A stretch of DNA of 64,000 nucleotides from Streptomyces sp. NBC_01233 (lineage in GTDB: Bacteria > Actinomycetota > Actinomycetes > Streptomycetales > Streptomycetaceae): positions 8,412,501 through 8,476,500 of the forward strand of contig NZ_CP108514.1 in assembly GCF_035989305.1 (NCBI RefSeq), in the 5' to 3' direction. This document shows, in pieces, positions 16,667 to 25,446 of this stretch. The first letter of the stretch is position 1. Each line of letters starts with the position of its first letter. Both the position numbers and the translations under genes were made by a program. Below the pieces are notes generated by a model that was given only the letters and a program-made list of their open reading frames with translations, searched no databases and was not told the DNA's origin.

Positions 16667-17365
16667 TCAGGCGGGGGTTGCGGCGGCCGCCTTGACCAGT
16701 GCGGCCGCCGTGTCCGCCGTCAGGGGATCGCCGTGGCCGAAGCAGGCGATCGAAGGGGAGAGCCCGGCCAGGCGGTGGAAGGAGTCGATCGCCCGGCCCC
16801 GGTCCACGTTGAAGACGCCCAGCATCAGCGGGCCGACGGCGGCGATGCAGTCGCCGGCGAACAGCACGCCGTGGCGCGGGAGGTGGATCCCGATGCTGCC
16901 GTCCGTGTGGCCCGGGGCGTGGACGACGTACGCCCCGTCCCCGAAGCCCAGCGCGTCCCCGTCCTCCAGCTCGCGGTCGACCGGGGTGGGCGGGGCTTCG
17001 GGGACTCCGGTCAGGGCGCGCGCGTACAGCGGGATCTCCCAGTCGAGCAGCACCGGTTCGGGAACGGGCCGCTCTCCCCGGATCACCGGCGCGTCCAAGC
17101 GGTGCGCGAGCACCTGCGCGCCCCAGCGGGCGGCGAGCTCACCGGCGGCGCCGATGTGGTCGCCGTGGCAGTGGGTGAGGACGATCCGCTCCAGCCGCTC
17201 GGGCAGCAGCCCGAGGGAACGTATCGCCCCCTCGATCTCGGCGGCGGACCCGGCGTTGCCCGCGTCGATCAGGGTGAGGGCCTCGCCGTCCTGCCAGAGG
17301 TATGCCTGGCCGATGGGGAAGCGGAGCATGTGGAGCCGGTCCGGAAGTACTTCTACAAGATCCAT
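16667..17365 (-). CDS. metallo-beta-lactamase-fold hydrolase
   Basis: 232 residues. Zn-binding HxHxDH motif THCHGDH (His65, His67, Asp69, His70), His153 in APGHTDGS and Asp172 in FAGDC make a complete binuclear site. Glyoxalase II / lactonase-like members hydrolyse thioesters, lactones or phosphodiesters in the cytoplasm; the substrate cannot be told here. ATG start at 17365 (MDLVEVLPDRLHMLRFP). Spacing from the TmrB-Nudix gene is 55 bp, convergent. Confidence 0.9.
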   Translation of the reverse strand: MDLVEVLPDRLHMLRFPIGQAYLWQDGEALTLIDAGNAGSAAEIEGAIRSLGLLPERLERIVLTHCHGDHIGAAGELAARWGAQVLAHRLDAPVIRGERPVPEPVLLDWEIPLYARALTGVPEAPPTPVDRELEDGDALGFGDGAYVVHAPGHTDGSIGIHLPRHGVLFAGDCIAAVGPLMLGVFNVDRGRAIDSFHRLAGLSPSIACFGHGDPLTADTAAALVKAAAATPA

Positions 17366-17472
17366 GCGTCGACCGTAGGCACGGCCGCCCGGCTCGCACA
17401 CGCGACTTCGCCGGAAGCGGAGTACGCCCAAGGCGCACTCCGCCCTGGGCGTACACGCACCCCGTACGGGGG

Positions 17473-18837
17473 TCAGGCGCGCTTGGACTCCGCGTAGTTG
17501 ACGAGGAAGAGGGCCTCCGCCACCGACAGGCGCTCCAGCTCCTGCGGCGACACGCTCTCGTTGACCGCGTGGATCTGCGCCTCGGGTTCGCTCAGCCCGA
17601 CCAGCAGCATCTCCGCCTCCGGGTAGAGGGACGTCAGCGTGTTGCACAGCGGGATCGACCCGCCCATGCCGCTGATCTGCATCTCCTGGCCGGGGTACGC
17701 GGCCTCCAGCGCCGACCGCATCGACGCGTACGCCGGGCTGTCGGTGTCCGCCTGGAACGGCTGGCCCTGGCCGACCACCTCGAGTTCGAGGCGCGCCTTC
17801 CACGGAGTGTGCGCCTCCATGTGGGCCTGCAGCAGCTTGATGGCCTCGGCGGCGTCCACGCCCGGCGGCATGCGCAGGCTGATCAGCGCGCCGGCGCTCG
17901 CGTGCACCGAAGGCGTCGCGCCGACCACCGGCGGGCAGTCGATGCCGAGCACCGTCACGGCCGGGCGGGCCCACAGCCGGTCCGCCACCGTGCCCTCGCC
18001 GATCAGCTCGACCCCGTCGAGGACCTTCGCGTCGGCACGGAAGTCCGACTCCGGGTACTGCAGGCCGTCCCACACCCCGTCCGAGGCGAGCCCGTCCACC
18101 GTCGTCGAACCGTCCGCCGCGCGCAGCGAGTCGAGTACGCGGATCAGCGCGGCCAGCGCGTCCGGGGCGGCGCCGCCGAACATGCCGGAGTGCAGGTTGC
18201 CGCCCAGCGTGTCGATCTTCACCTTGAGCAGGCACATCCCGCGCAGCGTGGCCGTCACCGTCGGGAGGCCGAGACGGAAGTTGCCCGCGTCACCGATGAC
18301 GATGGTGTCGGCGGTCAGCAGCTCCGGGTGCGCCTCGGCGTACTGCTGGAGGCCTCCCGTGCCCTGCTCCTCGGATCCCTCGACGATCATCTTCACGGCC
18401 ACCGGGACACCGCCGTTGGCCTTCAGCGCGCGCAGCGCCAGCAGGTGCATGATGAACCCGCCCTTGCAGTCGGCCGAGCCGCGCCCGTACCAGCGGCCGT
18501 CGCGCTCGGTCAGCTCGAAGGCGGGGGAGATCCAGGCCGCGTCGTCCAGCGGCGGCTGGACGTCGTAGTGCGCGTACAGCAGAACGGTCGGCGCGCCCTC
18601 GGGGCCGGGCAGGAAGCCGTACACGGACTGGGTGCCGTCGGGGGTGTCGAGCAGCGCCACGTCCCGGAAACCCTCGACGCGCAGGGCATCGGCCACCCAG
18701 TTCGCGGCCGCCTCGCTCTCGCTCTTGGGGAACTGCGCCCAGTCCGCCACCGACTGGAAGGCCACCAGCTCGGTCAGCTCCTGCTTGGCGCGGGGCATCA
18801 GCGAGGCGATGGTCTCGGCGATCGGATTCTGGGACAT
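17473..18837 (-). CDS. peptidase M20 family dipeptidase
   Basis: 454 residues. Zn metallopeptidase: His90 and Asp92 in LLYAHYDVQPP, bridging Asp123 in GRGSADCKGG, catalytic Glu156/157 in EGSEEQG, further ligands in the C-terminal part (IHAVNESV). The dimerisation lid domain lies at about 190-310. It cleaves dipeptides or acyl-amino acids in the cytoplasm. ATG with AAAGGAG seven bases upstream. Length and motif order are typical for the family. Confidence 0.94.
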   Translation of the reverse strand: MSQNPIAETIASLMPRAKQELTELVAFQSVADWAQFPKSESEAAANWVADALRVEGFRDVALLDTPDGTQSVYGFLPGPEGAPTVLLYAHYDVQPPLDDAAWISPAFELTERDGRWYGRGSADCKGGFIMHLLALRALKANGGVPVAVKMIVEGSEEQGTGGLQQYAEAHPELLTADTIVIGDAGNFRLGLPTVTATLRGMCLLKVKIDTLGGNLHSGMFGGAAPDALAALIRVLDSLRAADGSTTVDGLASDGVWDGLQYPESDFRADAKVLDGVELIGEGTVADRLWARPAVTVLGIDCPPVVGATPSVHASAGALISLRMPPGVDAAEAIKLLQAHMEAHTPWKARLELEVVGQGQPFQADTDSPAYASMRSALEAAYPGQEMQISGMGGSIPLCNTLTSLYPEAEMLLVGLSEPEAQIHAVNESVSPQELERLSVAEALFLVNYAESKRA

Positions 18838-19020
18838 GGGCACGCTCCTTTTGGGTGCGACGTTGTTCTCCGTGTACGCCGCCCGCATCCGCGGGATGTG
18901 CGTATGCCGGGTACGGCGAAAAAGACAGTCCAGATCCTCGCACAGCGGGGTGGTGCGTCGTCTCGCCGTAGGATTTCCCCGGCATCGGAGCAACCGGGTG
19001 ATCAGGAGCGGCAACACATC

Positions 19021-20379
19021 GTGAGCAGCGACGACGACGTACGCGACGCAGGGGCGGGCGCAGGCGAGGACGCGGGCGCAGACGCAGGCCTGGGCCCGGG
19101 CGAGGGCGCAGACGCAGGCGTGGACGCGGGGCAGGCCGTCCAGGGGGCGGCCGGGGGGAGCGGCGGGACCGGCGAAGTGTGGGACGTGGTCGTGGTCGGG
19201 GCCGGACCGGCCGGATCCTCGGCGGCATACGCGGCGGCGACGGCCGGCCGGCGCGTCCTGCTGCTGGAGAAGGCCGAACTGCCCCGCTACAAGACCTGCG
19301 GTGGCGGCATCATCGGCCCCTCGCGCGACGCCCTGCCCCCGGGCTTCGTCCTGCCCTTCAAGGACCGCATCCACGCGGTCACTTTTTCGATGGACGGGAA
19401 GCTGACCCGCACCCGGCGCTCGAAGCAGATGCTGTTCGGGCTCATCAACCGGCCCGAGTTCGACGCCGGCCTGGTCGCCGCCGCCGAGAAGGCCGGCGCC
19501 ACCGTCCGTACGGGTACGGCCGTGGCCCGCGTCGAACAGCACGGCACCGCCGTGCCCGACCGGCGCACCGTCGCCGTGGTGCTCGCCGACGGGGAGACCG
19601 TCCTGGCCCGCGCGGTGGTCGGCGCGGACGGCAGCGCGAGCCGGATCGGCGCGCACGTCGGCGTCGAGATGGACCAGGTGGACCTCGGCCTGGAAGCGGA
19701 GATCCCCGTTCCCGCGACGGTCGCGGAGGACTGGAAGGGACGGGTGCTGATCGACTGGGGCCCGCTGCCCGGCAGTTACGGCTGGGTCTTCCCCAAGGGC
19801 GACACGCTCACCGTCGGGGTCATCTCGGCCAAGGGCGAAGGTGCCGCGACCAAGCGGTACCTGGACGACTTCATCGCCCGGCTCGGGCTCGCCGGCTTCG
19901 AACCGGCCGTCTCCTCCGGGCACCTGACCCGCTGCCGCAAGCCCGATTCGCCGCTGTCGCGCGGCCGGGTCCTGGTGGCGGGCGACGCGGCCGGACTGCT
20001 GGAGCCGTGGACCCGCGAGGGCATCTCCTTCGCGCTGCGTTCGGGGCGGCTGGCGGGGGAGTGGGCGGTGAAGATCTCCGAGGCGCAGGACGCGGTGGAC
20101 GCGCGCCGGCAGGCCCTCAACTACGCCTTCGCGGTGAAGGCCGGGCTCGGCGTCGAGATGGGCGTCGGCAAGCGGATGCTGACCGTTTTCGCGGCCCGGC
20201 CGCGGATGCTGCACGCGGCGATCACCGGCTTCCGTCCGGCGTGGCGGGCCTTCGCCCGCATCACGCGGGGTTCGACGACCCTGGCCGACCTGGTGTGTAC
20301 GTACCCGCTGGCCCGCAAGGCGCTGAACATGCTGGACGCCAGGCAGGCGGCGGCGGCCCGGAGCGGCGGCAAGGACTAG
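19021..20379 (+). CDS. geranylgeranyl-reductase family flavoprotein
   Basis: 452 residues. After a 50-residue Gly/Ala/Asp low-complexity head comes an FAD-binding core: VVVGAGPAGSSAAY (GxGxxG at 60-65), PRYKTCGGGI, VVGADGSASRIG, and VLVAGDAAGLLEPWTREGIS. These place it with ChlP/MenJ-type reductases that saturate isoprenoid double bonds, for example in menaquinone side chains or archaeal-type lipids. GTG 19021 with AGGAG 13 bases upstream. The acidic repeat head (GAGAGEDAGADAG...) arises from short GC-rich repeats and is probably disordered. Isoprenoid substrate not determinable. Confidence 0.88.
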   Translation: MSSDDDVRDAGAGAGEDAGADAGLGPGEGADAGVDAGQAVQGAAGGSGGTGEVWDVVVVGAGPAGSSAAYAAATAGRRVLLLEKAELPRYKTCGGGIIGPSRDALPPGFVLPFKDRIHAVTFSMDGKLTRTRRSKQMLFGLINRPEFDAGLVAAAEKAGATVRTGTAVARVEQHGTAVPDRRTVAVVLADGETVLARAVVGADGSASRIGAHVGVEMDQVDLGLEAEIPVPATVAEDWKGRVLIDWGPLPGSYGWVFPKGDTLTVGVISAKGEGAATKRYLDDFIARLGLAGFEPAVSSGHLTRCRKPDSPLSRGRVLVAGDAAGLLEPWTREGISFALRSGRLAGEWAVKISEAQDAVDARRQALNYAFAVKAGLGVEMGVGKRMLTVFAARPRMLHAAITGFRPAWRAFARITRGSTTLADLVCTYPLARKALNMLDARQAAAARSGGKD

Positions 20380-20399
20380 GGAAGGACCAGGGAGGGGGC

Positions 20400-20860
20400 G
20401 TGGTCCGGGGTGTGGGCGCGGGCGTGGGCGCAGGCGGGGCGCAGGGTGCTGCGGGTGCGGGCGGTCCGAACTGGTGGGGCGGCCTGGACCTGAACGAGGT
20501 CGAGCGGTCGGAGCAGGTCCTCGCGGCCTTCGAACGCGGCGAGCGGTCCGTCGGCGTGGCGGTGATCGCGCCGGCCCTCAACCACCCCGATCCCGCGGCC
20601 GTGCTGCCCGTGGTCGCCAGGGCGCTGGAGTCGGCGGACCGGGAGGTCGCCGGCAGGGAGTGGTGGCCCTGGCGCATGTGGCGCGGCTCCACCGCACGGC
20701 TGACCGGCGCTGCCTGGCACTGCTGCGCCGCTGCCCCCGCGGCAACGAGGCCGACGACGACCTGTGGTCCTTCGTGCCGCACTGGGAGCTCCCGCTCTGG
20801 CTGTGGTGCCACCACCTGTGGGAACGGCTGGTCGAGCGGCTGCGCCGACCGTTCGGCTGA
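20400..20860 (+). pseudogene. small HEAT-like hypothetical protein, interrupted by a frameshift
   Basis: Frame 1 from GTG 20400 (GGGAGGGGG upstream) reads well as protein, with LDLNEVERSEQVLAAFERG and ALNHPDPAAVLPVVARALESADREV. At about 20648-20650 the sense passes to another frame, VVALAHVARLHRTADRRC...DDDLWSFVPHWELPLWLWCHHLW, ending at TGA 20858-20860. Restoring one C at 20648 would give ...DREVRRQGVVALAHV..., a continuous HEAT-repeat-like protein of about 153 residues. It starts 20 bp after the reductase gene and is probably in its operon. Either a recent single-base deletion or a sequencing error. Function unknown. Confidence 0.7.
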
Positions 20861-20864
20861 GCGT

Positions 20865-20905
<41 letters not shown>

Positions 20906-20988
20906 TCCGCAGTCGTGGTCGTGGTCGCGGTCATGGCCGGACGAGGGGGTGTGGCGGTCGTGGCGGTCGCCGAGGCACGTCCGCCGGG

Positions 20989-21450
20989 TCAGTTCGACAC
21001 CGTGATCCGGAAGACCGGGTGGTCGGCGGCGGCCGCCTGGATCTCCGCGTCGGAGGACTTCGCGGAGACGCCCTGGAAGAACCGGTCGACCTCCCAGCCC
21101 CACTTCTCCAGGTAGGTGCGCAGGACGGCGGCCTGCTGGACCGGGTCGGTCAGCTCCGTGGCCGTGAACGTCCGCACCTTGCGCCCCACGCGCAGCTCGC
21201 CGCCGCCCGCGACCCGCATGTTGCGGACCCACTGGGAGTGGCCGCGGGCCGAGACCAGGTACTGGGCGCCCTCGTACATGTGCGGGTTGACCGGGATCCG
21301 CTGCATCTTGCCGGACTTGCGCCCGCGCACCGACATCTCCGCACTGCCGGCGAGGCTGATGCCGAAGCGGGCCAGTTTGCCGAAGAGCGAGTTGAAGCGG
21401 GTGGCGAGCGGGCCGGCCTGTACGTAGTACGGGGTGGGCGTCGCGTTCAT
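20989..21450 (-). CDS. DUF385 / F420H2-type nitroreductase-family oxidoreductase
   Basis: 153 residues. Deazaflavin-dependent nitroreductase-like split barrel: MSVRGRKSGKMQRIPVN is the cofactor-contacting GRKSG segment, followed by YLVSARGHSQWVRNMRVAGGGELRVGRK, which is diagnostic of the family. Members use F420H2 (or FMN) to reduce quinones or nitro compounds, or bind fatty acids; many are membrane-associated. ATG with GGAGGT upstream. Divergent from a TetR gene, with two operator copies between them, so likely repressed by that TetR. Confidence 0.9.
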   Translation of the reverse strand: MNATPTPYYVQAGPLATRFNSLFGKLARFGISLAGSAEMSVRGRKSGKMQRIPVNPHMYEGAQYLVSARGHSQWVRNMRVAGGGELRVGRKVRTFTATELTDPVQQAAVLRTYLEKWGWEVDRFFQGVSAKSSDAEIQAAAADHPVFRITVSN

Positions 21451-21480
21451 GGTGACCTCCGGGGCCGTTTTCCGCTTTGA

Positions 21481-21495
21481 GAGAGCACTGCTCTC
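21481..21495. promoter_or_regulatory. TetR operator copy 1
   Basis: GAGAGCACTGCTCTC, a near-perfect 15-bp palindrome, 30 bp upstream of the DUF385 start. The same element recurs in inverse orientation 52 bp away (copy 2), which is five helical turns. Confidence 0.75.
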
Positions 21496-21532
21496 GCTTG
21501 AGAACAGTGTGCACGGATCGATGCATCAAAGC

Positions 21533-21547
21533 AAGAGCAGTGCTCTC
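21533..21547. promoter_or_regulatory. TetR operator copy 2
   Basis: AAGAGCAGTGCTCTC, the reverse complement of copy 1 except for its two outermost bases on one side. It lies 60 bp before the TetR start, consistent with autoregulation plus control of DUF385. Confidence 0.75.
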
Positions 21548-21607
21548 GAAATGGAGCAGAGGTCCGGTTTCTGGCCAGTGCTCCAGACGCGTGGCACACT
21601 GACCCGC

Positions 21608-22306
21608 ATGAACACCGTGCGAGGGGCCAGGGAACGGGCCCGCATCGAGGTCACCGCCGCCATCAAGGACGAGGCGCGCCGCATGCTCGCGGCCGAGGGC
21701 GCCGCCAAGCTCTCCCTGCGCGCCGTGGCCCGCGAGCTGGGCATGGTCTCCTCCGCCCTCTACCGCTACTTCCCCAGCCGCGACGAGCTGCTCACCGCGC
21801 TGATCATCGACGCGTACGACAGCATCGGCGCCGCCGCCGAGGAGGCCGACGCCAGCGCCCTCGCCGCCGGGTCCCCGCCCCGCACCCGCTGGATCGCGGT
21901 CTGCGAGGCCGTCCGCGCCTGGGCGCTGGAGCACCCGCACGAGTACGCCCTCATCTACGGTTCGCCGGTGCCCGGCTACAGCGCACCCATGGACACGATC
22001 GGCCCCGCCTCCCGGGTCGGCAACTCCCTCGTCGGCATCCTGCGCGCCGCCTACGAGGGGCGCGGCCTCGCCCTCCCGCCGCTGCCGCCGGCCCTGCGTC
22101 CCGAGGCCGACCGGATGACCGCCGACTTCGCCGAGGGCCTGCCCCCGCAGGTCACGGCCGCCCTCGTCGCCGCCTGGGCCCAACTGGTCGGCCTCGTCTC
22201 CTTCGAACTGTTCGGCCAGTTCAACCGCGTAGTCGAGGACCGTGCCGCCTTCTTCGCGCACGCCGCCGCCCAACTGGGTCACGGCGTAGGCCTGCCCGCC
22301 GTATGA
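21608..22306 (+). CDS. TetR-family transcriptional regulator
   Basis: 232 residues. N-terminal TetR HTH: KDEARRMLAAEGAAKLSLRAVARELGMVSSALYRYFPSRDELLTALI (about 20-70). The C-terminal ligand domain contains ALEHPHEYALIYGSPVPGY, typical of the TetR_C_13-like group found with DUF385 genes. Binds the two palindromes upstream and probably controls the divergent oxidoreductase. ATG 21608. Ligand unknown. Immediately after its stop codon lies a G-rich tract. Confidence 0.93.
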   Translation: MNTVRGARERARIEVTAAIKDEARRMLAAEGAAKLSLRAVARELGMVSSALYRYFPSRDELLTALIIDAYDSIGAAAEEADASALAAGSPPRTRWIAVCEAVRAWALEHPHEYALIYGSPVPGYSAPMDTIGPASRVGNSLVGILRAAYEGRGLALPPLPPALRPEADRMTADFAEGLPPQVTAALVAAWAQLVGLVSFELFGQFNRVVEDRAAFFAHAAAQLGHGVGLPAV

Positions 22307-22307
22307 C

Positions 22308-22335
22308 GGGGGCGGGGGCGGGGCGGGGGCGGGGG
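22308..22335 (+). other. G-quadruplex-type G-run array
   Basis: Five runs of four or five G separated by single C bases, directly after the TetR stop codon. The RNA or coding strand could form a stable G-quadruplex. It may act as a transcript end or be a simple GC repeat. The remainder of the gap to 22506 holds a short AT-rich patch (22381-22440) that may contain the next promoter. Confidence 0.55.
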
Positions 22336-22506
22336 CGACGGCTGGGACCGGGGTGGGCGGGGCGGGCCTCTTCCGGAGATTCACATGATGAGGCGATGAC
22401 TCGCTCTTCTGTTCCTCATACCAATGCGGGCGGTTCGGCCTTGCCCGATGGGCCGCCCGTCTAGTGTTCCTCGGGTCGCCCCCCTGCCGCCGCCGGAGGA
22501 ACGTTC

Positions 22507-23623
22507 ATGCCTCGCGCCGTAAAGGCCTTGTACGCCGTCCTGGCCACCCTCTTACTGGCCGCGCCGGCGCCGGCCGTCACCGCGTCGGCGCGCGATGCGG
22601 TGACGGCCGCCGCCCCGATCCCCGCTCCGCCCCCCCAAGCCCCGGATGCCTGGCGTGCGGGGCCTGGAGATCGGCATCCCCGCGTACGTCTGGGCGAACG
22701 ACGCCATGCTGACCGACCTCACCGCCACCGGTCCGGCCGCCTCGGTGGTCGTCCTGAACCCGGGCAACGGGGACTCCCCGTTCGGCGCCCCCTGGCGGGC
22801 CCGCGCCGACGCGCTGCGCAAACGCACCACCTCCACCGGCGAGAAGACCAAGGTGCTCGGCTACGTCCACACCGACCACGGCATCCGCGACATCGCCGCC
22901 GTCAAGGCCTCCGTCGACAACTACCTCAAGACCCCCGACGGCCGCCTCCACGTCGACGGCATCTTCTTCGACGTGGTCAGCCGCGACTGCGGCCCCGCCA
23001 ACACCACCCGCGACCACTACGCGGAACTGCGCCGCTACGTCCAGGACACGATGAACGCCGCCGACCCGGCCGCCCCCGACCTCGTCGTCAACAACCCCGG
23101 CACCGCCATAGCCGACTGCTACCTGGAGCCGGGGCGCCGCACCGCGGACGTCTTCGTCACCTACGAGGACACCTACGCCGCGTACACCGGCGGCGGCTGG
23201 CTCGGCGGCAACGTCTTCGACCCCCTGTCCGGCTACCGCGCCGGAACCGAACTCGATCCGAGCGGAACGGCGTTCTGGCACCTGGTCCACGACGTCCCCG
23301 ACGCCGAGGCCATGCGCGCCACCCTGCGCACCGCCTTCGACCGCGGCGCGGGCTACGCGTACGCGACCAGCACGGTCATGCCCAACCCCTGGAACGCGGG
23401 CCCGACATGGAAGTACCGCGCCCAGACCACCTACGCGGCCACCCTCGGCCAGGCAGTCGCGTCTGGAGCAGTGGTCGACATCCGGCGGCGGCACTCGGCG
23501 CCGGGTGGCAGTCCGGCCCGATGCCCACCCGGACTCCGTCGGCGGTGCCCCGTCGACCACCGGACCGGCGCGATGGCCGACCGGCTGGCCGCCCGGTGGG
23601 CCGCGGTGGGCCCGGCGACCTAG
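22507..23623 (+). pseudogene. secreted spherulin-4-type (spherulation-specific family 4) protein, frameshifted in a C7 run
   Basis: A signal peptide is encoded from ATG 22507 (MPRAVKALYAVLATLLLAAP...), but the catalytic-type domain lies in the next frame: EIGIPAYVWANDAMLTDL, VVVLNPGNGDSP, GYVHTDHGIRDI, HVDGIFFDVVSRDCG, VMPNPWN. The switch occurs at a run of seven C (22630-22636); six C would give one continuous ORF (PAPPP-KPRMPGVRGLEIG). The family (DUF3142/GH-like TIM barrel) is extracellular and believed to act on galactosamine-containing glycans. A TTA leucine codon sits in the signal peptide (22552-22554). The last 50 residues are atypical. It could be a phase-variable tract, a true mutation or a base-calling error. 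Confidence 0.68.
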
Positions 23624-23627
23624 CGGT

Positions 23628-23879
23628 TCAGCGGCCGTCGTTCTCGGGGCGGCGGGCGAAGCGCCACAGGACGTGGGTGACCCGGAGGAGGAACACCGCG
23701 CCCGCCACGATTCCTCCGGCCACCGCCAGGGCGCGGCCGGCCGCGGGGGACAGGGAGAACGCCGGCGCGGGCCCGTACACCGCGCCGAAGGCGAGGGCGG
23801 CCGCGAAGCAGGCGCTGACGAGGGCGTAGCCGATCTCGATCGTGATCGCGTCACGGTCCGCCTGAGTACGTTGCTCCAT
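23628..23879 (-). CDS. small two-TM hypothetical membrane protein
   Basis: 83 residues from ATG 23879 (a GTG at 23912 would add 11). Two hydrophobic helices (about 13-33 and 43-66), a short basic tail with RRPEN. No domain recognised. The ribosome site is weak for both possible starts. Located between the spherulin-like gene and the maleylpyruvate-isomerase-family gene, same strand as the latter. Confidence 0.55.
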   Translation of the reverse strand: MEQRTQADRDAITIEIGYALVSACFAAALAFGAVYGPAPAFSLSPAAGRALAVAGGIVAGAVFLLRVTHVLWRFARRPENDGR

Positions 23880-23948
23880 GCGTGCAGTGTCACAGTCCGC
23901 ACTGCCCGTCACAAGGAGGCCTGCGCCGCGCCGCTCCCGCCGTCCGGC

Positions 23949-24692
23949 TCAGATCCCGGCCGTCTCGCTCCACAGCCGGGCCAGCGCCAGGTCGCCCGTC
24001 ACTCCCGGACCCGCCAGCGGGAGCCGGTTCCACAGGGCCGCGTAGAGCCAGGCCGCCTCCCCGGTCAGTTCGCAGTCGGCCGCCTCTCCCGTGTCACCCT
24101 GTACCGTCCTGGCCGGCTCCGGCGACAGCTGCACGGTCCACACCGCGCCCGTGTCGGCGGCCCGGACCCTTACCACCCGGGGCTCCGGCGTACGCACCCG
24201 GCTGCGCGGCCGTGCGTGGAAGCCGGTCAGCAGCTCGTCGACCCCGTCCTCCGCGAACTCCGGCTCCACCGCGGAGAACGCCACACCCCGCGCGGCCTCC
24301 GCGTCCATCCGGTGCACGGTCGTCTCGTGGGCCTGCCGCCGCGCCCAGAACGCCAGCGGCGAGGGCGGGGCCGTCGGGAGGAAGGTCCAGCACTGCATGT
24401 CGGCCGGGGCCTCGGTCAGGGTGCGCACCAGGTCCGCGTGGCCCTGCCGGAACCACGCCAGCAGTTCGCCGCCGGCCAGTTCCGGCGCGTCCGGGAAGCC
24501 GACCGGCTCCAGCCGCCGCTCCGCGACGTACCCGGCCGCCCAGCGGTGCACCGACCCGGTGTGGCGCAGCAGATCGGTGACGTGCCAGCCCGGGCAGGTG
24601 GGGACCGGAGCGTCCGTACCGGCCTGTTCGGCCACGTCGGCGAGCAGCTCGCCTTCTCGTGCGAGGGTCTTCACAAGTTCGGTGATCTCCAT
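23949..24692 (-). CDS. maleylpyruvate isomerase family (DinB-like) protein
   Basis: 247 residues. N-terminal DinB/MDMPI helical-bundle domain with the metal-binding histidines: CPGWHVTDLLRHTGSVHRW (His at about 37 and 44-48) and QAHETTVHRMDAE (His near 122 and 126). C-terminal MDMPI_C lipid-carrier-like domain with the usual WTVQLSPE and DCELTGEAAWLYAALWNR ending. Streptomycetes carry many paralogues; most are probably mycothiol-dependent transferases or isomerases rather than true maleylpyruvate isomerases. ATG 24692 is divergent from the AlkB-like gene, only 39 bp apart. Confidence 0.88.
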   Translation of the reverse strand: MEITELVKTLAREGELLADVAEQAGTDAPVPTCPGWHVTDLLRHTGSVHRWAAGYVAERRLEPVGFPDAPELAGGELLAWFRQGHADLVRTLTEAPADMQCWTFLPTAPPSPLAFWARRQAHETTVHRMDAEAARGVAFSAVEPEFAEDGVDELLTGFHARPRSRVRTPEPRVVRVRAADTGAVWTVQLSPEPARTVQGDTGEAADCELTGEAAWLYAALWNRLPLAGPGVTGDLALARLWSETAGI

Positions 24693-24731
24693 ACCGGGAG
24701 TCTTATCAGCCCGCCCGCGACAATGGGGGAC

Positions 24732-25403
24732 ATGGATGGGGAACTCTTCCCGCGCGAGCGGGCCGTGATCGCTCCCGGCGCCGTGCACGTGCCCGACTGG
24801 CTCGGGGCCGAGCGGCAGGGCGAGTTGCTGGCGGCCTGCCGCGCGTGGGCCCGTCCGCCGGCCGGCCTGCGCACCGTACGGACCCCGGGCGGCGGGGTGA
24901 TGACCGCCCGGCAGGTGTGCCTCGGGCTGCACTGGTTTCCGTACGGGTACGCCCGCACCGCCGTCGACGGGGACGGGGCGCCGGTCAAGCCGATGCCGGG
25001 GTGGCTCGCCGAGCTGGGGCGGGAGGCGGTGGCCGCCGCGTACGGGGGCCCGGGGGGCACGGCGGACCTGCCGGACCCGGCGGCGGCCTACGACATCGCG
25101 CTGATCAACTTCTACGGCGGCGACTCCCGCATGGGCATGCACCGCGACGCCGAGGAGAAGTCCGCCGCTCCGGTGGTCTCGCTCAGCCTCGGCGACACCT
25201 GCGTCTTCCGCTTCGGGAACACCACCTCGCGCGGCCGCCCGTACCGGGACGTGGAGCTGCACAGCGGTGATCTCTTCGTCTTCGGCGGCGCGAGCCGGCT
25301 GGCCTACCACGGAGTGCCGAAGGTCCTGCCGGGCACGGGCCCGCGGGCCCTCGGGCTGACCGGGCGGCTGAACATCACACTGCGGGTCGGCGGGCTGGGC
25401 TGA
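24732..25403 (+). CDS. AlkB-like 2-oxoglutarate/Fe(II) dioxygenase
   Basis: 223 residues. The jelly-roll dioxygenase signature is complete: His137-x-Asp139 in MGMHRDAEE, His193 in AYHGVPK, and the 2-oxoglutarate arginines in RLNITLR (212, 218). INFYGGDSRMGMH is the typical AlkB approach. It repairs alkylated bases by oxidative demethylation in DNA or RNA. ATG 24732 is preferred over ATG 24723 because GGGGGA lies just before it. Family certain; DNA versus RNA preference unknown. Confidence 0.92.
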   Translation: MDGELFPRERAVIAPGAVHVPDWLGAERQGELLAACRAWARPPAGLRTVRTPGGGVMTARQVCLGLHWFPYGYARTAVDGDGAPVKPMPGWLAELGREAVAAAYGGPGGTADLPDPAAAYDIALINFYGGDSRMGMHRDAEEKSAAPVVSLSLGDTCVFRFGNTTSRGRPYRDVELHSGDLFVFGGASRLAYHGVPKVLPGTGPRALGLTGRLNITLRVGGLG

Positions 25404-25446
25404 GCGGCGGCGTCCGGCACCCTCCGATCATGCGAGGATCGATGCC

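Noticed and set aside
17302..19020. Long plus-strand extension in frame with the geranylgeranyl reductase
   Set aside because: The region is occupied by the minus-strand M20 peptidase with complete metal ligands; the reductase has a GTG and ribosome site at 19021.
22507..23829. Uninterrupted 440-codon frame from the spherulin signal peptide
   Set aside because: After residue 45 this frame is Arg/Pro/His-rich nonsense; the conserved domain lies in the next frame, so the long frame is not the product.
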